Of a stretch of DNA of 29,696 nucleotides, positions 22,533 to 29,696 are shown in pieces (the first letter of the stretch is position 1; each line of letters opens with the position of its first letter). The DNA comes from an uncultured Holdemanella sp. GTDB lineage: Bacteria; Bacillota_I; Bacilli_A; Erysipelotrichales; Erysipelotrichaceae. The stretch spans positions 1 to 29,696 of the forward strand of contig NZ_CAKVMR010000025.1 of the NCBI RefSeq assembly GCF_934772795.1, read 5' to 3'. The position numbers and the translations under genes were made by a program. Below the pieces are notes generated by a model. The model had not been told where the DNA came from and made no database searches. It saw only the letters and a list, made by a program, of their open reading frames with translations.

Positions 22533-23990
22533 TTAATCTAAGATCTCCCCATTACTTTCAATCACTTTTTTGTACCAAAAGAATGAATCCTTTTTATATC
22601 TTTTATATGAACCATGGCCATAGTCATCAGCATCGACATAAATCAGACCATATCTTTTTTTAAATTCTCCAGTTGATGCAGATACTATATCAACAGCACT
22701 CCAGCAAGTATAACCAATAAGGTCCACTCCATCCTTGATAGCCTCTTTCATTGCTTTTATGTGTTTTTTCAAATATTCTATTCTCTCGATATCATGTATA
22801 GTTCCATCTTCTTCTTTTTGATCATATGCTCCAATACCATTTTCTACAATTATGAGAGGCTTTTCATATCGATTATAAAATTCATTTAAAAGCCAACGCA
22901 ATCCATCCGGATCTATTGTCCATCCCCATTGAGTTGCATCTAATAGAGGATTTTTCAAACCAAAATTTGTTTTTTCTCTTGATTTTTTTTGATCAGCTTG
23001 AGAACAGTCTGTTCGATAATAACTAAAACTTATAAAGTCAACAATCCCTTCTTTAAAATCTTTTAAATCTTCATCCATGATTGTTAATTTAATGTGATGA
23101 TCATCCCAATATCTTTCCGACCAATACGGATACTTTCCTTTACACATTACATCCATACAATAATAGTTCCATATTTCCATATCTCTTTGTGCTTGTGCTA
23201 TATCTTCTGGTTTACATGAAATGGGATAATACGCAAAGCCACAAACCATACACCCTACGGAAATAGAAGGATCAATTAAATGAGCCAATTTCACAACCTT
23301 TGCACTAGCAACCAACTCATGATGTAAAGCTTGAAAACGATCATTAACCTCATCTATTGTTGCCTCAGAATCATCCATTGTTATACATCCCTTTTTGGGA
23401 ATGATGCCTGAAGTGACATATTCACCATAAGAAACTGTACCGAAATTTATTTCATTAAATGTTAACCAACGTTTCACTAAACCTTTATATTCTGTTATTA
23501 TCGTTTTTGCATATTTAACAAATAAATCAATTAATTTACGATTTTTCCACCCGCCATACTTTAATGCAAGATTCCACGGCATATCGTAGTGCGTCATTGT
23601 TACTACAGGTTCAATCCCAAAAGATAAGCATTTTTCAAATACATTTCTATAATATTCTAAGCCTTCAAAATTTGGTAACTCATCATCTCCATTTGGATAA
23701 ATACGCGACCAGTTAATAGATAATCGATATATTTTAAACCCTGCTTCAGCAAATAATTTAATATCTTCTTCATAATGTTCATATTGTTTACATCCATAAT
23801 GAGTTGGATAGAAATATCTGCTAGTATCTATTTCATTAGTTATTAAACGTGGATGGCTTTTATCACCATTAGTGCAATGATCTAGTATGGAATCTCCTTT
23901 CCCAGAAACATTCCATGCTCCTTCACATTGCGTTGCAGCTGTAGCACCACCCCATAAAAAATTTACTGGAAATTCTTTTGACTTTTTCAT
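22533..23990 (-). CDS. GH1 6-phospho-beta-glucosidase (second cassette)
   Basis: The 485-residue family 1 hydrolase has an intact catalytic pair: Glu180 in WLTFNEIN and Glu383 in IVENGIGA. The phosphate-recognition segment ASTGEFKKRYGLIYVD follows YTCWSAVDIVS. It would split 6-phospho-beta-glucosides imported by the IIBC protein encoded 23 nt upstream. A GAGAGGAG site precedes the start. The conventional acid/base here confirms that the Gln in the GH1 at 13912-15372 is specific to that gene. The cassette is flanked by IS-like repeats and may have been acquired separately. Confidence 0.93.
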   Translation of the reverse strand: MKKSKEFPVNFLWGGATAATQCEGAWNVSGKGDSILDHCTNGDKSHPRLITNEIDTSRYFYPTHYGCKQYEHYEEDIKLFAEAGFKIYRLSINWSRIYPNGDDELPNFEGLEYYRNVFEKCLSFGIEPVVTMTHYDMPWNLALKYGGWKNRKLIDLFVKYAKTIITEYKGLVKRWLTFNEINFGTVSYGEYVTSGIIPKKGCITMDDSEATIDEVNDRFQALHHELVASAKVVKLAHLIDPSISVGCMVCGFAYYPISCKPEDIAQAQRDMEIWNYYCMDVMCKGKYPYWSERYWDDHHIKLTIMDEDLKDFKEGIVDFISFSYYRTDCSQADQKKSREKTNFGLKNPLLDATQWGWTIDPDGLRWLLNEFYNRYEKPLIIVENGIGAYDQKEEDGTIHDIERIEYLKKHIKAMKEAIKDGVDLIGYTCWSAVDIVSASTGEFKKRYGLIYVDADDYGHGSYKRYKKDSFFWYKKVIESNGEILD

Positions 23991-24013
23991 CTATAAATTA
24001 CTCCTCTCAATAT

Positions 24014-25405
24014 TTATCCATTTATAGTACTATCTTCTTCTTCTTTGACATTCATTAATAAGGTTATAGTTAATCCTGCAGCGAATGCAATTACCATAGT
24101 TATAATAGCCATAATAAGATTATTTAACGAACCATTAGGATTAGCAAAAGCTATTATGCTAATAATACTTGGTGAAGAAAACACATACTCAACAACATTC
24201 ATCATTCCAGCAAATAATCCTGCGATACTAGATGCGATAATTGATGCTATAAAAGCTTTTTTCCAACGAATTAAAACACCATAAATAGCAGGCTCAGTAA
24301 TACCAAAAATTGCTGTAATTCCAGTAGATAATGCCAATGATTTATTTTCTTTATTTTTCAATTTCAAACTAACAGCACATGCTGCTCCTGCAATTGCCAA
24401 ATTTGCAGACAAAAGACCAGTCATTACAAATCCTTCAAATCCGTTCTCTGCAAAAGAAGCGAAAATCGCTGGATACCAACATCCTCCTGTTCCCGAGAAC
24501 AAAATCAGAGGAAGTAAAGCAGAAATCACTGCAACGGAAAGACCTCCTAAATTCGTGTTTAACCATAATGTAGCAGTTGCTAATAAATTACCTATCCAAG
24601 TGGCAATAGGACCAATAGCTATTAATGTAATTGGCACAGTAATTATCATCGTGATAACAGGAACCATGACAAATTTAATTTCCTTAGGAAGATGTGCATC
24701 TAAAGGTCGATAAACAAAAGACATAAATAATACCCCTAGCATTGCTGGAAGTACAGATTGAGCATAATTAACTGTAGTAATTCCTATGCCCAAAAAATCT
24801 AATCCATCCACTCCGCTAATACTATTGGATACTAATACGGCGCCAAGCAAACTACCCAACATTGGAGATATATTCAATTTCTTTGCTGTATTATATCCAA
24901 CATAAATAGGCAGATAAGTAAAAGCTCCAACATATATAGAATTAAGAACTAAATATGTCCCTGAATTAGGATCAACACCAAAGAAAGTTGTGCAGCAAAC
25001 TAAAAATGCACTAATCAATCCACCTGCAACGATAATTGGTAATACTGGCATAAATGATCCTGAAATAAAATCAACTATAGTTGTGATATAATGCTTTTTT
25101 TCTGTTGAAGATTTTATTTCTTCTTTTTTGTCAGATTGATTAGTAGAGGTATTATTTTGAATACCCGCTATATTAACAAACTCTAAAAAAACAGATTCAA
25201 CACCTGGACCTATAATAATTTGATAAGACTTATTAATTTTAACTAGGCCAAGTACACCTTTAATAGATTTTATATCATTATCACTTCCAACAATCGATAA
25301 ATCTTTCAATGTTAATCGCAACCTTGTGGCACAATGAGATGCACTCTCTATATTATCTCTACCACCAATCACTTTTAAAATGCTTTTACATAATTCTTCA
25401 TACAT
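24014..25405 (-). CDS. PTS system, beta-glucoside-type EIIBC (no IIA domain)
   Basis: The 463-residue fused permease starts with an EIIB domain (residues 1-80) with phosphorylated Cys25 in SHCATRLRLTL. A charged Ser/Lys linker (85-103) follows, then the EIIC membrane domain with about ten helices and GITEPAIYGV near 370. The BglP family often carries a C-terminal IIA(Glc) domain; here the protein ends soon after the last helix (TLLMNVKEEEDSTING), so phosphate must come from a separate IIA(Glc)-like protein not found in the window. It lies directly upstream of a GH1 gene and downstream of an RpiR-type regulator on the same strand, suggesting a salicin/arbutin/cellobiose-type uptake unit. Confidence 0.92.
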   Translation of the reverse strand: MYEELCKSILKVIGGRDNIESASHCATRLRLTLKDLSIVGSDNDIKSIKGVLGLVKINKSYQIIIGPGVESVFLEFVNIAGIQNNTSTNQSDKKEEIKSSTEKKHYITTIVDFISGSFMPVLPIIVAGGLISAFLVCCTTFFGVDPNSGTYLVLNSIYVGAFTYLPIYVGYNTAKKLNISPMLGSLLGAVLVSNSISGVDGLDFLGIGITTVNYAQSVLPAMLGVLFMSFVYRPLDAHLPKEIKFVMVPVITMIITVPITLIAIGPIATWIGNLLATATLWLNTNLGGLSVAVISALLPLILFSGTGGCWYPAIFASFAENGFEGFVMTGLLSANLAIAGAACAVSLKLKNKENKSLALSTGITAIFGITEPAIYGVLIRWKKAFIASIIASSIAGLFAGMMNVVEYVFSSPSIISIIAFANPNGSLNNLIMAIITMVIAFAAGLTITLLMNVKEEEDSTING

Positions 25406-25424
25406 ATCCGTACTTTTCTCCTTT

Positions 25425-25484
25425 ATTATAGATATTAATTATATAGAAGATCTGCTGCAGCTCCTCTTCTATAATTGATTATAG
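25425..25484 (-). promoter_or_regulatory. Control region of the IIBC-GH1 operon with palindromes
   Basis: CTATAAT-TG-ATTATAG (25469-25484) is a 7+7 palindrome, and a further ATTATAG lies at 25425-25431. A hairpin (TATAGAAGA 25442-25450, TCTTCTATA 25465-25473) lies between them. Several TATAAT-like -10 candidates overlap the palindrome. It is a plausible operator for the adjacent RpiR-type regulator; the exact promoter cannot be chosen. Confidence 0.5.
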
Positions 25485-25524
25485 ATTATATAGCTATGTA
25501 AAAGGGTGCAATATTCGTGCCAAT

Positions 25525-26310
25525 CTAATTTAAACTTTTCATATATGCATCAAAGATTTTCTCGAGACAATATTGGGTAGCAAAAACTGTATACACACTT
25601 CGATTATTTGTTTTAGCTGATTTACTAAGATACCATACCTCATCAAAATAATCATAGTATTTTAAGTCATGAACTGTAGTTAACAGTATTGTTTTTGCTT
25701 GATTATCCTTTATATATGGTAGAATTACATTTACGAAAAAGCCTGAAACAGAGATTACAAGTAAAAGATCTGTGGATTTTAATGAGTGTAATAACTCACT
25801 ATTTTCATATTTTTTAGAAATGATTCGTACCATCTTATCATTTAGTATCATAGCTTTTTGAAATTCACTACTTTGCCTACTATAGATATCAGATGTTAAA
25901 AATACAATTGTATTAGCTTTTTTTATATCATTTACTATACCAGCTATTTTTTCATCAGTAAAAAAACTATCACATTCATTTACCATTTTTAATATTTGCT
26001 CAGAAATTGTCTTGTTCTCAGTATTATCATATATTCCTGCTCTATAGAATGAATAAGTATCATGAAAACTTTCAAATTGATTTTTTAAAATTTTAAAATT
26101 GTCAAAACCTAATCTTTGAGCAAAGCGCCTTATTGTAGCTCTACTTACAAAGCATTCATCAGCCATATCATATATATTCAAATTTTGAAGATGATTAAAG
26201 TTTTGAAGTAAGTATTTTGCTATTACTGCATCTGAGGAATCTTCTTCTCCTTCATTTAAAATTGAAATCAAAGAATTTAGCACCCCATATCTATTTAACT
26301 CTTGTGCCAT
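25525..26310 (-). CDS. MurR/RpiR-family transcriptional regulator
   Basis: The 261-residue regulator has an N-terminal HTH_6 domain (NIYDMADECFVSRATIRRFAQRLGFDNFKILKNQF, residues about 46-80 in two adjoining parts) and a C-terminal SIS domain (residues about 120-250, with VFLTSDIYSRQSSEF and DLLLVISVSGFF, the loops that bind phosphosugars). Such proteins sense phosphorylated sugars and repress or activate adjacent sugar genes. AAGGAGG lies 10 nt before the start. It is 119 bp upstream of the IIBC gene on the same strand, with candidate operators in the gap, and is the probable local regulator. It differs from the antiterminator or PRD control usual for bgl-type systems. Confidence 0.9.
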   Translation of the reverse strand: MAQELNRYGVLNSLISILNEGEEDSSDAVIAKYLLQNFNHLQNLNIYDMADECFVSRATIRRFAQRLGFDNFKILKNQFESFHDTYSFYRAGIYDNTENKTISEQILKMVNECDSFFTDEKIAGIVNDIKKANTIVFLTSDIYSRQSSEFQKAMILNDKMVRIISKKYENSELLHSLKSTDLLLVISVSGFFVNVILPYIKDNQAKTILLTTVHDLKYYDYFDEVWYLSKSAKTNNRSVYTVFATQYCLEKIFDAYMKSLN

Positions 26311-26447
26311 AAAATTTATTCCTCCTTCTTTTTTGTAGCAATTTTGTTTATACTTTTTGTATGAAACTGTTAAAAATAACTCATCCTTTCATTATTATAT
26401 AATAATTATGATTTAATCTATTAATTCTAATATAAAATTTACAATTT

Positions 26448-26868
26448 TATACATCCTATTCAGATGAAAAACATCATGATGTCACAGATAATGTGATTGA
26501 TTTTATAAATCGCCTTATCATACATATATCGGACTATCATTTCTTAACCACTCGGTATTATGGATTCTATGCCAATGCATCTAAGAAAACATTGGATAAA
26601 GTCCATGCACTTCTTGGAATCAAAAAGAATAAGGATTATTCGCGTGAAACTAGAACAAAAGCTCTTAAAAACAAACTCAATAAATTCAAATACCGCACTC
26701 ATTTAATAGATTCTTTTAACCTAAGATCCAATTCAATGTAAATGTGGAGCTATTATGCAGTATACTTATACATATAATCCATTGGAGGACAAAAGAAATG
26801 ACAGAACATACAGAAAAAGATGTATTGATGAAATGTACAAAATGCACTTACGAAGAAGAAGTACCTAG
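26448..26868 (+). pseudogene. IS91-like transposase remnant (5'-truncated, frameshifted)
   Basis: The reading frame from about 26448 to 26720 gives YSDEKHHDVTDNVIDFINRL, then HISDYHFLTTRYYGFYANAS and KYRTHLIDSFN. This matches the C-terminal half of IS91/IS1294-like transposases ('HIPDxHFxxxRYYGFY...' then 'DPIxCxxCG'). After AAC at 26718-26720 one extra base shifts the frame; in the +1 frame the expected end follows as DPIQCKCGAIMQYTYTYNP and so on to TAG at 26866-26868. The catalytic N-terminal part is missing, so it is not functional. Confidence 0.75.
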
Positions 26869-27022
26869 ATGGTTGATTGATGAATTATTTCCAAATGAAC
26901 CTGAAGAAAACTATATGATGCACTGCCCTGAATGTAATCATAAAATGATTGTAAAAAATAATTCAAACTTCAGACAAATACAAAATGTTGACTATTACGA
27001 TAGTCCTTTTTGTCGTTGCTGA
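26798..27022 (+). CDS. Small CxxC protein carried by the IS91-like remnant, unknown function
   Basis: The 74-residue protein begins MTEHTEKDVLMKCTKCTYEE and has two CxxC pairs (KCTKC near 12-15 and CPEC near 43-46), typical of a zinc ribbon, plus a closing CRC. GGAGG lies 9 nt upstream of ATG 26798. Its first 71 bp overlap the transposase 3' end in another frame, so the element evolved a second gene over its own tail. A broken copy at 21950 shows the same layout. The longer in-frame start at 26744 lacks an RBS and is within the transposase frame. The function is unknown; a nucleic-acid- or protein-binding accessory of the element is a guess. Confidence 0.65.
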   Translation: MTEHTEKDVLMKCTKCTYEEEVPRWLIDELFPNEPEENYMMHCPECNHKMIVKNNSNFRQIQNVDYYDSPFCRC

Positions 27023-27107
27023 TAATCCACAAATTGTGACAATTCGATAGTTTTTCACATACCGCATTTTCCCTGTTTCGAAACCAAAATCTTAATATAT
27101 AAGAAAA
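26803..27107. repeat. Direct repeat copy B of the IS91-like element 3' end
   Basis: About 305 bp matching copy A (21949-22245), in the same orientation. It extends upstream into transposase sequence absent from copy A. Its right edge meets the terminator of the codBA operon exactly. Confidence 0.85.
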
Positions 27108-27124
27108 AAGTCCCTAAGGACCTT
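27104..27124 (-). terminator. Terminator of the codBA operon
   Basis: On the minus strand AAGGTCC (27124-27118) pairs with GGACTTT (27113-27107), with a TTAG loop and one G-U pair. T6 follows (27109-27104). It starts right after the codA stop codon. Confidence 0.7.
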
Positions 27125-28360
27125 TTAAAATAGAATCTTTCGTGTTGCCGGTGTACAAGATGCGATAAACTTTCCATCTTTGTAAGACTTTAATACAGGA
27201 GCATCCAAATTTAAAGCTTCATGATAATTTTTAGCATCCATCACCACAAAACTTGCCGGATTTCCTTCTTGAATTCCATAGCTGTCCCCTAAATGTAAAG
27301 TTTTAGCTGCATTTGTCGTTACGAATTTATATGAATTTAGAATTTCCTCATACCCCATCATATGTCCAGTATAGATTCCCATATAAACTGGATCACGCAT
27401 ATTTCCACTTCCCATTGGATTCCAAGGATCAAAAATATCATCCGTTCCAAAAGATACATTGCATCCAGCTTCTGTTAATTCCTTAACTCGTGTTAATCCA
27501 CGACGTTTAGGATATGTATCCGCACGACCACCTAAATGTACATTCACACAAGGATTGGCTACAAAGTTAATATTTGACATTTTTAAAATACGCATCAAAC
27601 GAATCATATACGCATTATTATAAGAATGCATTGCCGTTGTATGACTTGCCGTTACCTGATCTTTCATACCAGTTTCATAAGCAAGTGTCGCAACTGTTTC
27701 AAGTCCTCGACTTGCTTCATCATCAATTTCATCACAATGAATATCAATTAGCTTTCCATATTTTTGTGCTAATTCAAAACAAATTTTTAAAGATTCGACC
27801 GAATATTCACGCGTAAATTCAAAGTGAGGAATAGCTCCAGCTGCATCTGCACCCAATTTCAAAGCTGTTTCCAACAATTCCTTTCCTTTTGGATAACTCA
27901 AAATTCCATATTGAGGAAACGCAACAATTTGAATGTCCATGAAATCCTTTACTTCTTCTCTTAATTCCAAGATAGCTTCTAAAGCTGTTAGATTTGGATC
28001 ATTGATATCCACATGCGTACGGACATGTTGAACACCATGACTTGCCTGCATACGAATGACTTTATTCACACGATCCATTACATCTTTTTTAGTTAAAAAT
28101 TCCTTACGCTCTTCCCAACGTTCAATACCTTCAAATAAAGTTCCCGACATATTCCAATGTGGTTGACCAGCTGTCAAACAAGTATCTAAATGAACATGAG
28201 ATTCAACAAAAGGAGGAAGGACAAGTTTTCCTTCTAGATCCATCACTTCTTCTTGTGCATATGGTTCTAAATCTTTTCTTATTTCTTTGAATTTTCCATC
28301 TTCAATTCGGATACACTTTAATTCTTCATTATTTTCAATACACGCATTTTTTATTAACAT
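27125..28360 (-). CDS. codA: Cytosine deaminase (amidohydrolase family)
   Basis: The 411-residue amidohydrolase converts cytosine to uracil and ammonia for pyrimidine salvage. Metal-binding and catalytic motifs are in order: SHVHLD (His55, His57), the central HCDE, SHTTAMH, and FGTDDIFDPWNPMGSGNM, close to the CodA FGHDDVFDPW pattern with Thr for His. The context confirms the call: the cytosine permease gene ends 1 nt upstream. An AAGAGG RBS lies inside the permease end, so the pair is translationally coupled. A related amidohydrolase substrate (isoguanine, creatinine) is possible but less likely. Confidence 0.88.
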   Translation of the reverse strand: MLIKNACIENNEELKCIRIEDGKFKEIRKDLEPYAQEEVMDLEGKLVLPPFVESHVHLDTCLTAGQPHWNMSGTLFEGIERWEERKEFLTKKDVMDRVNKVIRMQASHGVQHVRTHVDINDPNLTALEAILELREEVKDFMDIQIVAFPQYGILSYPKGKELLETALKLGADAAGAIPHFEFTREYSVESLKICFELAQKYGKLIDIHCDEIDDEASRGLETVATLAYETGMKDQVTASHTTAMHSYNNAYMIRLMRILKMSNINFVANPCVNVHLGGRADTYPKRRGLTRVKELTEAGCNVSFGTDDIFDPWNPMGSGNMRDPVYMGIYTGHMMGYEEILNSYKFVTTNAAKTLHLGDSYGIQEGNPASFVVMDAKNYHEALNLDAPVLKSYKDGKFIASCTPATRKILF

Positions 28361-28361
28361 T

Positions 28362-29579
28362 TTATGCCTCTTTCTTTCTTATATACCCTATAAAATAACA
28401 TACTGATGCTACAACCATCGCATTTACCGCTGCAATTCCCCAAGGAAGAATATTTGCAACAATAGCTCCAACAATAACACCAACAATATTGAAACTATTA
28501 AAATTACCTACATCCATATTATCTTTATATTTTTTTCTTTTCATAAAGAAATCTAGAATGACAATAATTCCGATTGGCGGCAAAGCACAATTCAGTATGT
28601 TAAGCCAACCTGTAAAATTGTAATACAACCAAATGGATAAGATGGTTCCAATAACACCTGCAATCCATGTTGTTATTTTCATTTGGATATTTGTGATATT
28701 ACTAATCGCAAGACCACCTGTATAAAGAGCGTTATTATTTGTTGTCCAAATATTAGCTCCTAAAACAATAATAGCAGGAATTGCCAAACCTTGTGCAATC
28801 ATAACATAGAAAATGTCATCAGCGCCTGTAAAAGCACCTCCAATTGCACCGAAACAAAACATTAATGTATTCCCGAAGAAAAACGCAATGACTGTAGTCC
28901 AAACCGCAATTTTATTATTTTTCGCAAAACGAATAAAATTCGGTGTTGCTGTCCCTCCAGAAATAAAGGAACCAATCACATATCCAATTCCTGTAAACAC
29001 ACTGATTTTTCCAGCCGATTGTGCAAACACAGCCACAAGGCCACCACCATCAGTTGTGGCAGTAACCATTGAATAAACACCCAATACAACAATTAAAGGA
29101 ACGGATATCGTGCTTACGACTTCTAATGCCTTCATACCTGTAGCAGCTGTCAAAGTCATCAATAACCCAGCTGCGATTGTCAATGCCCATTCATTGATAC
29201 CTAAAAGTTGAGCTGTTGGAATTGAAAACATCGCTACACCAACGCCAAACCATCCAATTTGTGTAAACCCTAGAACTAAGCTTGATACATAAGATCCTTT
29301 TTTACCAAATGCCTTTCGACAAAGCAAATCCATTGTTAGTCCTGTGTCAGATCCTATATAGGCTAATATTCCACAATAAATGGATAAAATAATTCCACCA
29401 ATGATACACGCTAAAACAAATTCACTAAAATCTAAACCATTTCCTAGTTTTGCTCCTACACTCATACTTGCAGAAAAGAAGGTAAATCCAAGCATGACAA
29501 AAAACATACTTCGAAAACCTTTTCTTGCACTTTCTGGAACCGCTTCCAATGAATAATCTTTATCTTTTATTTCTTCCAT
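28362..29579 (-). CDS. codB: Cytosine permease (NCS1 family)
   Basis: The 405-residue membrane protein has about twelve hydrophobic helices and resembles CodB of the nucleobase:cation symporter-1 family. It has the N-terminal segment VPESARKGFRSMFFVMLGFTF, TM1 ASMSVGAKLG, the GSDTGLTMDLLCRKAFGKKGSY loop, and TQIGWFGVGVAMF in TM3, all features of the cytosine/purine permease branch. It supplies cytosine to CodA encoded 1 nt downstream. GGAG lies 7 nt before the start. The upstream region is short and runs into a group II intron 3' end, so its native promoter may have been displaced. Confidence 0.9.
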   Translation of the reverse strand: MEEIKDKDYSLEAVPESARKGFRSMFFVMLGFTFFSASMSVGAKLGNGLDFSEFVLACIIGGIILSIYCGILAYIGSDTGLTMDLLCRKAFGKKGSYVSSLVLGFTQIGWFGVGVAMFSIPTAQLLGINEWALTIAAGLLMTLTAATGMKALEVVSTISVPLIVVLGVYSMVTATTDGGGLVAVFAQSAGKISVFTGIGYVIGSFISGGTATPNFIRFAKNNKIAVWTTVIAFFFGNTLMFCFGAIGGAFTGADDIFYVMIAQGLAIPAIIVLGANIWTTNNNALYTGGLAISNITNIQMKITTWIAGVIGTILSIWLYYNFTGWLNILNCALPPIGIIVILDFFMKRKKYKDNMDVGNFNSFNIVGVIVGAIVANILPWGIAAVNAMVVASVCYFIGYIRKKEA

Positions 29580-29611
29580 ATATACTCCTTCATTTCAAAA
29601 TTCACTATATG

Positions 29612-29620
29612 ATTTTAACA
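29612..29620 (-). promoter_or_regulatory. Candidate extended -10 of codBA
   Basis: TGTTAAAAT on the minus strand (29620-29612) lies between the intron end and the codB start. Any -35 would fall within the intron's domain VI; none is clear. Confidence 0.35.
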
Positions 29621-29622
29621 GA

Positions 29623-29696
29623 AAAAGTAGGCGACAGAATTTTAATTCTACCGCCCCTTGTCAAACCGTACGTGCCCTACTAAGGCATACGGCTTA
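29623..29696 (-). mobile_element. Group II intron 3' end (domains V and VI), continuing past right edge
   Basis: On the minus strand the edge reads AAGCCGTATG, a short distal loop, then CACGTACGGTTT (about 29695-29663). This is the domain V hairpin of bacterial group II introns, with the AGC triad at its base. GGCG-GTAGAATT pairs with AATTCT-GTCGCC (29655-29644 with 29641-29630) as domain VI. The intron 3' end should lie just after, near 29623-29629. The catalytic RNA 5' domains and any reverse transcriptase lie outside the window. Confidence 0.75.

Noticed and set aside
25442..25473. A BglG-type ribonucleic antiterminator before the IIBC gene
   Set aside because: The hairpin is not followed by a U-run terminator, and the local regulator is RpiR-type, so antitermination is not supported.
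26744..26797. Longer start for the CxxC small protein
   Set aside because: There is no RBS before 26744 and the segment is transposase sequence in another frame; GGAGG supports 26798.
21949..27109. Classical composite transposon with terminal inverted repeats
   Set aside because: No inverted terminal repeats, target-site duplications or intact transposase were seen. The flanking repeats are direct and fit IS91-like remnants better.
1..29696. CRISPR arrays, tRNA or rRNA genes
   Set aside because: No regularly spaced repeats, tRNA cloverleaf sequences or rRNA segments were recognised on either strand.

Overview
The window looks like chromosome from a low-GC Gram-positive bacterium (Bacillota), most likely an Erysipelotrichia-type gut commensal. 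Support comes from the Gram-positive replicase PolC, RNase J, AGGAGG-type ribosome binding sites, TGnTAAAAT extended -10 promoters and a high load of beta-glucoside phosphotransferase (PTS) genes. The class assignment is an impression from protein sequence; no phylogeny was run. TAA, TAG and TGA all act as stops.

Layout. (1) 1-152: the start of an Rpn-like nuclease/transposase gene running off the left edge. (2) 271-2969: a yybP-ykoY (Mn2+) riboswitch with terminator controlling a CaCA-family cation antiporter, converging with a dicarboxylate/amino-acid symporter-mscL operon. (3) 2984-10254: a tightly packed minus-strand housekeeping operon, ftsW/rodA-type SEDS gene, rsmD, coaD, rnc, polC. 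(4) 10271-13774: plus-strand def, rnj and an unusual metallophosphoesterase, then a 40-residue membrane protein on the minus strand that is easily missed. (5) 13875-21949: a cellobiose-type PTS operon (IIB, IIC, IIA, two GH1 6-phospho-beta-glycosidases) divergent from a PRD-domain regulator and a HAD phosphatase. The divergent control region holds three TTGCAC-N6-GTGCAA-like dyads exactly 35 bp apart. (6) 21949-27109: a second beta-glucoside cassette (GH1, PTS IIBC, MurR/RpiR-type regulator) lying between two direct copies of an IS91-like element remnant. (7) 27107-29617: a cytosine permease-cytosine deaminase operon (codBA). (8) 29623-29696: the 3' end (domains VI and V) of a group II intron that continues beyond the right edge.

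How it fits together. Two sugar modules would import and phosphorylate beta-glucosides and pass the phosphorylated sugars to three GH1 enzymes. The first is under a PTS-sensing PRD regulator, the second under a SIS-domain regulator. One GH1 enzyme carries Gln in place of the catalytic acid/base Glu, the substitution known from plant myrosinases, so it may act on thioglycosides or other substrates with good leaving groups. The main points for follow-up are that enzyme, the symmetric operator array, the IS-flanked cassette, the Mn2+ riboswitch on a CaCA exchanger and the small membrane protein.
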